Below the pieces are notes generated by a model that ran no database searches, was not told the origin of the DNA, and saw only the letters and a list, made by a program, of their open reading frames with translations. From NCBI RefSeq assembly GCF_026212465.1, contig NC_080051.1, positions 19,779,446-19,843,445 on the forward strand: 64,000 bases of DNA, read 5' to 3'. Origin of the DNA: Amaranthus tricolor (taxonomy: Eukaryota; Streptophyta; Magnoliopsida; Caryophyllales; Amaranthaceae). Both the position numbers and the translations under genes were made by a program. This document shows positions 59,180-64,000 of the stretch, one piece after another (the first letter of the stretch is position 1; each line of letters starts with the position of its first letter).

Positions 59180-59691
59180 GTAACACCCCCACTTAGGAAT
59201 ACAACGTCCTCGTTGGACCGTAGTTTCAGGATCTTTTTCCCGCTAGGTGCACTGAAGGCACAACAGCTACGGTCGCAGGGTTGCTCTGATACCATTTATA
59301 ACACCCTTACCCAACAGACCACTGATGACTATTCATGGAGACTGTAGACTAGCCTTACAGACCAATACAAGTCTTTCCAACGCACTTTGGCCTCACTCGT
59401 GCGCACCCAGGAAAATTTCCTAGGAGGTCACACATCCCAAGATTGCTCCCCACCAGGCATGCTTAACTGTGCAGTTCTTAACAAATAAGTTCCTATGAAA
59501 AAATATGTACCTTGTTTATATGAGTAGTTTATCAATCCTTTTCAAATCTTAATTCAAGGTATCACACTCATCCCACTTAGGAATACAACGTCCTCGTTGG
59601 ATAGCAATTTCAGGATCTTTTCCCCTGCTAGGTGCACTGAACATACAATCAGCCACGGTCGCAGGGTTGCTCTGATACCACTTTGTAACAC
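59180..59691 (-). mobile_element. Cassandra TRIM multimer: internal-LTR-internal
   Basis: On the minus strand two internal domains of about 115 bp (59683-59567 and 59296-59187) each begin with tggtatcagagcaaccctgc, the tRNA-Met primer site, and continue to a shared cacctagc...gaggacgttgtattcctaa. Between them is one LTR, 59566-59297, beginning tgtgatacc. The LTR carries the 5S rRNA-like core: aactgcacagttaagcatg, gggatgtgtgacctcctagg and gtgcgcacgagtgagg. Order PBS-internal-LTR-PBS-internal is that of a recombined multimer lacking its outer Cassandra LTRs. Confidence 0.85.
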
Positions 59692-60196
59692 CCTCATAAT
59701 TGGTCAAAATTTTAAAAACACTTTTAATGAAAAACATGAGCCAAAACCTACTATTGGGAGTGTTACCGCCACATCTATTTCTAAGAAAATAAATATAAGG
59801 CTTAACAACTAAAAAATAACTTCAAACTTTAAATAACCTAAAAGGTCTTACAATTTAAGAAAGAAATTGAATGCAATCTATGTCTATATAAAACTTAAGC
59901 AACTGAAAGTAAAATTTAAACTAACACACGACTATAATAAAAGCTAGGAAAAACGATACCCATGTGATCAATAGCCTGCAAAAATAAAAATATAGGAAAA
60001 ACGAGGGAAAAACTCCCAAAATCAGAAAATTGAGTGATTCAACTCCATCCTGTAAAATATTTAAGTTTGAAAATGATTAAGAAAATAATTTTGGAAAATC
60101 ATATGTAGCTAAGCTAAAAATCAATTTGTGAATACAATATATATAATATCACATAAACCATTAATTTATGTGATATTTAATAATGACAACACATGT
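59684..60196 (-). mobile_element. Unassigned LTR-like sequence abutting a Cassandra primer site
   Basis: On the minus strand this ends gggtgttaca three bases before tggtatcagagc, the position of an LTR end. The body does not look like the Cassandra LTR at 59297-59566. The far edge was not found; sequence on the other side of the hAT element at 60205-60802 may belong to it. Confidence 0.5.
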
Positions 60197-60204
60197 ATCC
60201 AATT

Positions 60205-60802
60205 TAGACCTGATCATGGGCGGCCCGACCCGACCCGAAAAAGTGAGGGTTTGGGTACCAAAATATGGCCTGATGGGCGGGTTTGGGCAGAAAATAAGTG
60301 GCCCGAATTTTTTTGGGACGGGTTCGGAATTGACATCTGACCCGCGGCCCGGCCCGAAAAAGAGTAAAGAATTATTAATATTCTTGCAATATTTTATTTG
60401 TTATGAAGTTTGAGGTACTAATTCAATTATTAATATTCTTCATTATATGTAATGAAAATTACAAAAGTTATATATTAATAATCTTTGCAATGAAATGATT
60501 CAAACAAGATATCACTTAATTATATTTCAACTTATAAATAAAAAAAATGAAACAAAAATTAAGAGTAAAGAATTAATAATGACATTTTTCTAAGTTGTAA
60601 TTAATTTGAACAGGAAAAAATAATATTTTAATTTTAGTTTTATTGTATATTTGTATGATACAATTAAATAATATATAAAATAGGCCCGCAAGCCCGCATA
60701 TTACGGGTTTGGGCAGGAACTTTTAGGCCCGCACTTTGGCCCGGCCCGCATCAATGGGCAGTTTTTTCTCACTCGGCTCGGCCCAGTGTTTGATCACCTC
60801 TA
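60205..60802. mobile_element. Non-autonomous hAT element, 598 bp, with 8-bp target duplication
   Basis: Bounded by atccaatt at 60197-60204 and 60803-60810. The ends are tagacctgatca and, on the complement, tagaggtgatca. Both subterminal regions are dense in ggcccg / cgggcc repeats. The right 120 bp aligns with the 3' end of the hAT fragment at 22343-22469 (aacttttaggcccgcact, gcaagcccgcata), so the two belong to one family. Short open frames across it are not protein-like. Confidence 0.93.
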
Positions 60803-60810
60803 ATCCAATT

Positions 60811-62500
60811 ATTAATTTGAGAGAACAAGAATGCTAGTAAGCCGAGGCTTTACCCCTATATTTACTTCATTAAGAGGTTGTCACCCCAAATAATTAATCA
60901 AGGCTAGTAAAGTAGTCTCAAATAACTCTAATGTGCACATCCCTCCTACTTGGATCACAACAAATGGAAGGAAGACCAAACATCGTATCAAGTATCAGAA
61001 ATAATAACCTATCGGCAGCTATACTAATCAAATAGGGCAACCTGTTCATCACCCTTATACTAGGATCACAACAAATATAAGAGCTTCATTTCCCTCGTGT
61101 TATACTTGACGTGATTTAATATATTTTAAAATTAGTCGCGAGCACACAAACATATAATCAAACATACATTATTATTTTACTAGATCATAAATTTTCTCAA
61201 TAAAAATATATCTTAATGATATCCAATTGTAATCTCATTTTCTAAATCACTATTTTCAATATCAATTGGTGGCAACATGAATTAATATCATAAATATTTC
61301 TCTTTAAATTTAACTGCATTTAAAAATAATCATTATTAAAATAATAATAATAATAATATAAATTTCATCAAAATGATAATATTATAAATTAAATATGTAA
61401 CAAATTAGTAGTAAATACAATTTGAAAAATAAAATATAAAAAGTATATATCATATAAAATCACACTTCCCAATTAAATACATCAATTATCACTTAGTACA
61501 TAATAATAACAGGATAACCCTAATTAGATGGACATTGAGAATTACTTTATCAAGCGATCATAGATAATAAACGTACGCTCCTAATAATCTTCGTCTACGA
61601 ATACGCTGTTTATACGATAAAATATATTGAGTTATTCCCTCTCACTTAGAGCAAGGCCCATGTAATAATATTAAATATGGGCTTATGGGTTAATATAATA
61701 AATAAAAAAAAGGGGAAAACTATAAAAAGCAAAGAAAAAGTCAGTTACTTAGATGACAAATTACACGCACAAAAAAAAAACAGAAAAATAAGAGAGAAGA
61801 GGCCGCAGAGAAAGAGAAAGGTAGTATGTGATATTGCGTTGATTCGATCGAAGGTCATTTGTAATTCGTTTTGCGTTAAATTTTGATACGGTATTTCTAT
61901 CTATCTAACCTATATATTCAACGGTTGGATTGTCGTTTTGTGCATTATAAGTGGGTAATTTGTATTTTGCCCTAATTTATCCTAATTGTTATTTTACCAC
62001 TTTTTAGTAAAATTTTAGGGTTGTTTGGTGTTTGTATTGCCTCTAGTATTGTCTAGAGAGGATTTTGGTTGTACCCATTAATTTTATTGGTGATTAGTGG
62101 AAGAGTTTGGTACCACTTACGGTCCCGTGGTTTTTTCCTGCATTGATTTTCCACGTAAAATATCCTGTGTGTGCTTCACTTTCCGCATTTTTACTTTACT
62201 GTGCTTGATTGTGGGATCATCATTATTTGTTTGATTGCATTGGTTATTTTTATTCATCTAACAACACAAAAGGGAGAAAGTGTGTGTTGTTAATACCCAA
62301 ATACCCAAATCAATCCAATTAAAATAAATAAATTAAAAAACTTTCTTTTTTATATATATAATTTATTTAAAATGGTAGTTTCAAAATATAACATTTTAAG
62401 AGTAGTCTATAAATAAAAGGAGAAAAATTAAAATAATAATAATATGGTTAAAAGGATTTAAAAAGAAAAGTAAAACAATAAAAAGAAAAAGTTAAACAAA
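60811..62500. other. Repeat-rich, no gene recognised
   Basis: At 60850-61080 phrases such as tacttggatcacaacaaat and tactaggatcacaacaaat recur, as in a long LTR with internal repeats. The frame at 61677-61886 is lysine-rich, low complexity and not credible as a gene. Confidence 0.35.
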
Positions 62501-62974
62501 AAATGCTTATTAGGATTGAAAAACCAAACCATGAATTGGTTTTACCACATTCACGGCTACAGCCAAAAACAAAGAAAGAAGAGAGAGAAAGTGAGAAAGG
62601 AAGAAGAGGGTGGCCGTTGCTGGTTGACCGGCTCCGGTGATCAACGCACGCCGGCAACTACTTTGGTGATCCACTTTTCAAATTAAAGGATAGGCATTTT
62701 GAAATTGAAATTAGTAGCATAAATTCTAGATTTTGAACATGAAAACTCACAACAAAATGGATGTAGGGGTGAAAATTTGATTTTTGGTTTGGATTCGATA
62801 CAAATTCAAATTAAATCGAATAAGTTCGATTTTGATATTTTCAGTCCAATGAGAAGGATAAGGACTCTACAATATTGATTTCACTAAACTAAAAAATCTA
62901 TGGTCAAGATTAAACTAAAAACACAATTATAAAAGTAACTATGACATAAATTTTTAGAATGTTCTTACTTTATA
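62501..62974. other. No gene recognised
   Basis: A purine-rich stretch (gaaagaagagagagaaagtg) and a more GC-rich patch near 62605-62660 are present. They could be the leader of a gene, but no coding exon was found. Confidence 0.3.

Positions 62975-62976
<2 letters not shown>

Positions 62977-63053
<77 letters not shown>
62977..63053. repeat. (TA)n microsatellite, about 77 bp
   Basis: Uninterrupted alternating TA ending at tatagaggtagg. Confidence 0.97.
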
Positions 63054-63057
<4 letters not shown>

Positions 63058-63383
63058 GTAGGTTCTATGGAAAACCATATTTTTTTGTGAAAATTTAAAC
63101 CAAGCATTATTATCACATTGTATAGGGTATATATATCACATTATCTGTGGTACATATTCGATGTGAGAGAGTACACGTGTACTATTATTTTATTATTATT
63201 TATTTATTTATTTTACCCTTTTTAACTATTTTTGATGTAACCCTTAATTTTTTTATTTTTTATTTTATTTGATTTTTTCTTTTATTTTTTTAATTATTTG
63301 TTTTAATAGATTTATATATTTTTTTTTACTTTTTTTACTATTATTTATTTATATTTCTTTTATTTCATTTTTTTTTCTTCTTC

Positions 63384-63421
<38 letters not shown>
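63384..63421. repeat. (TTA)n microsatellite
   Basis: About twelve tandem tta units in a T-rich region. A shorter, interrupted att tract follows at 63920-63955. Confidence 0.9.
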
Positions 63422-63599
63422 TACTTTATTTTATTATTTTTTTAATCTTTATTCGTTTTTTTTTTTATTTTGTTTATCAAATTTTTTCAATTTGCCATTG
63501 GGTTGCATCTCCCGTACCAGTAGGAGGGTTTTCGTTCAGTACCTACTGCGTATTGTTGTTGTTCTTCGACTGTCCACCGTTATCGGCAACTCCATTGAC

Positions 63600-63880
63600 A
63601 ATGCCAGCCCAACTCTAAGTAGGTAGGACGGGAACCTTCTTCAATGGGATAAGAGTATCCTTCTCTGTAGCTCCATTGTTGTTGTTCTTCGAAATCTTTT
63701 TAGATCTGAGACAGGGGTTATGTTCTTCAGTTGAAACCAACTCTACCGTCACCGGCAATTGGTCACCGGTTTGGGTGGCAGTGGTGGCTGACTTTTGAAT
63801 CTCCGTCTTTCTCAGCCTCCCCGGACCTCGTGTCTTGGCTGGTTCAACCATGTTAGGGTAGCAGGTGAACCGAAGGGGAA
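63600..63880 (-). other. Short open frame, possibly the start of a retroelement protein
   Basis: On the minus strand a frame of 78 codons begins MVEPAKTRGPGRLRKTE at 63851 and stops at 63615. The basic GPGRLRK start resembles the openings of some plant LINE ORF1 proteins. The same frame after the stop still reads protein-like for about 50 codons, so it may be a pseudogene. The evidence is thin. Confidence 0.3.
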
Positions 63881-64000
63881 GGGGGCGCTAGAGAGAGAAT
63901 CTCGTGAGAGTTAGAGAGTGTTATTATTATTATTATTACTATTATTATTATTATTAATTATTTTAAAGCTAATAACTTATTTATCACTGTTATTAATTTT

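Overview
The window is nuclear DNA of a flowering plant, almost certainly a eudicot. The reasons are GT-AG introns that are AT-rich, plant gene families (OVATE family protein, WNK kinase, UDP-xylose-type nucleotide-sugar transporter, plant nardilysin), and plant mobile elements (Cassandra and other TRIMs, plant hAT elements, long TGTAACACC-type LTRs, a PMD gene in a TIR element). The species cannot be fixed from the sequence alone. No bacterial, organellar or viral gene set is present.

Layout. 1-3.8 kb: AT-rich intergenic DNA with a MITE, a foldback element and a small hAT element holding a long (TA)n tract. 4.04-4.95 kb (+): a single-exon OVATE family protein gene. 5.46-8.50 kb: a complete 3,035-bp solo LTR with a perfect 5-bp target duplication. 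8.5-12.1 kb: decayed repeats and an intact 271-bp TRIM. 12.19-15.57 kb (-): a WNK kinase gene, seven coding exons. 15.6-18.9 kb: repeats (Cassandra LTR, copia RNase H relic). 18.9-22.5 kb: a truncated inverted copy of the solo-LTR family fused to the 3' half of a hAT transposon. 23.9-27.8 kb (-): a UXT-type transporter gene, seven exons. 28.7-32.3 kb: a TIR element carrying a PMD (MAIL/MAIN-like) gene with two in-frame stops. 35.17-56.02 kb (-): a 20.8-kb nardilysin-like M16 metallopeptidase gene, nineteen coding exons. 56.0-64 kb: repeats, including two hAT elements with perfect 8-bp target duplications and a Cassandra-derived multimer.

The four apparently intact host genes are unrelated in function: growth repression, kinase signalling, nucleotide-sugar transport into Golgi/ER, and peptide processing. 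No operon-like or cluster logic is visible. I reconstructed exon joins by hand; all introns used are GT-AG and all phases close.

The most unusual structure is inside nardilysin intron 12 (39.1-45.0 kb). Exons 13-14 exist there in two further copies: one in sense orientation, killed by a stop, a lost donor and a lost acceptor, and one inverted. The sense and inverted copies sit head to head, so the primary transcript should contain a long hairpin matching the gene's own exons. A three-LTR, non-autonomous retroelement is inserted in the sense copy. I found no defence island, CRISPR array or other wholly new coding system.
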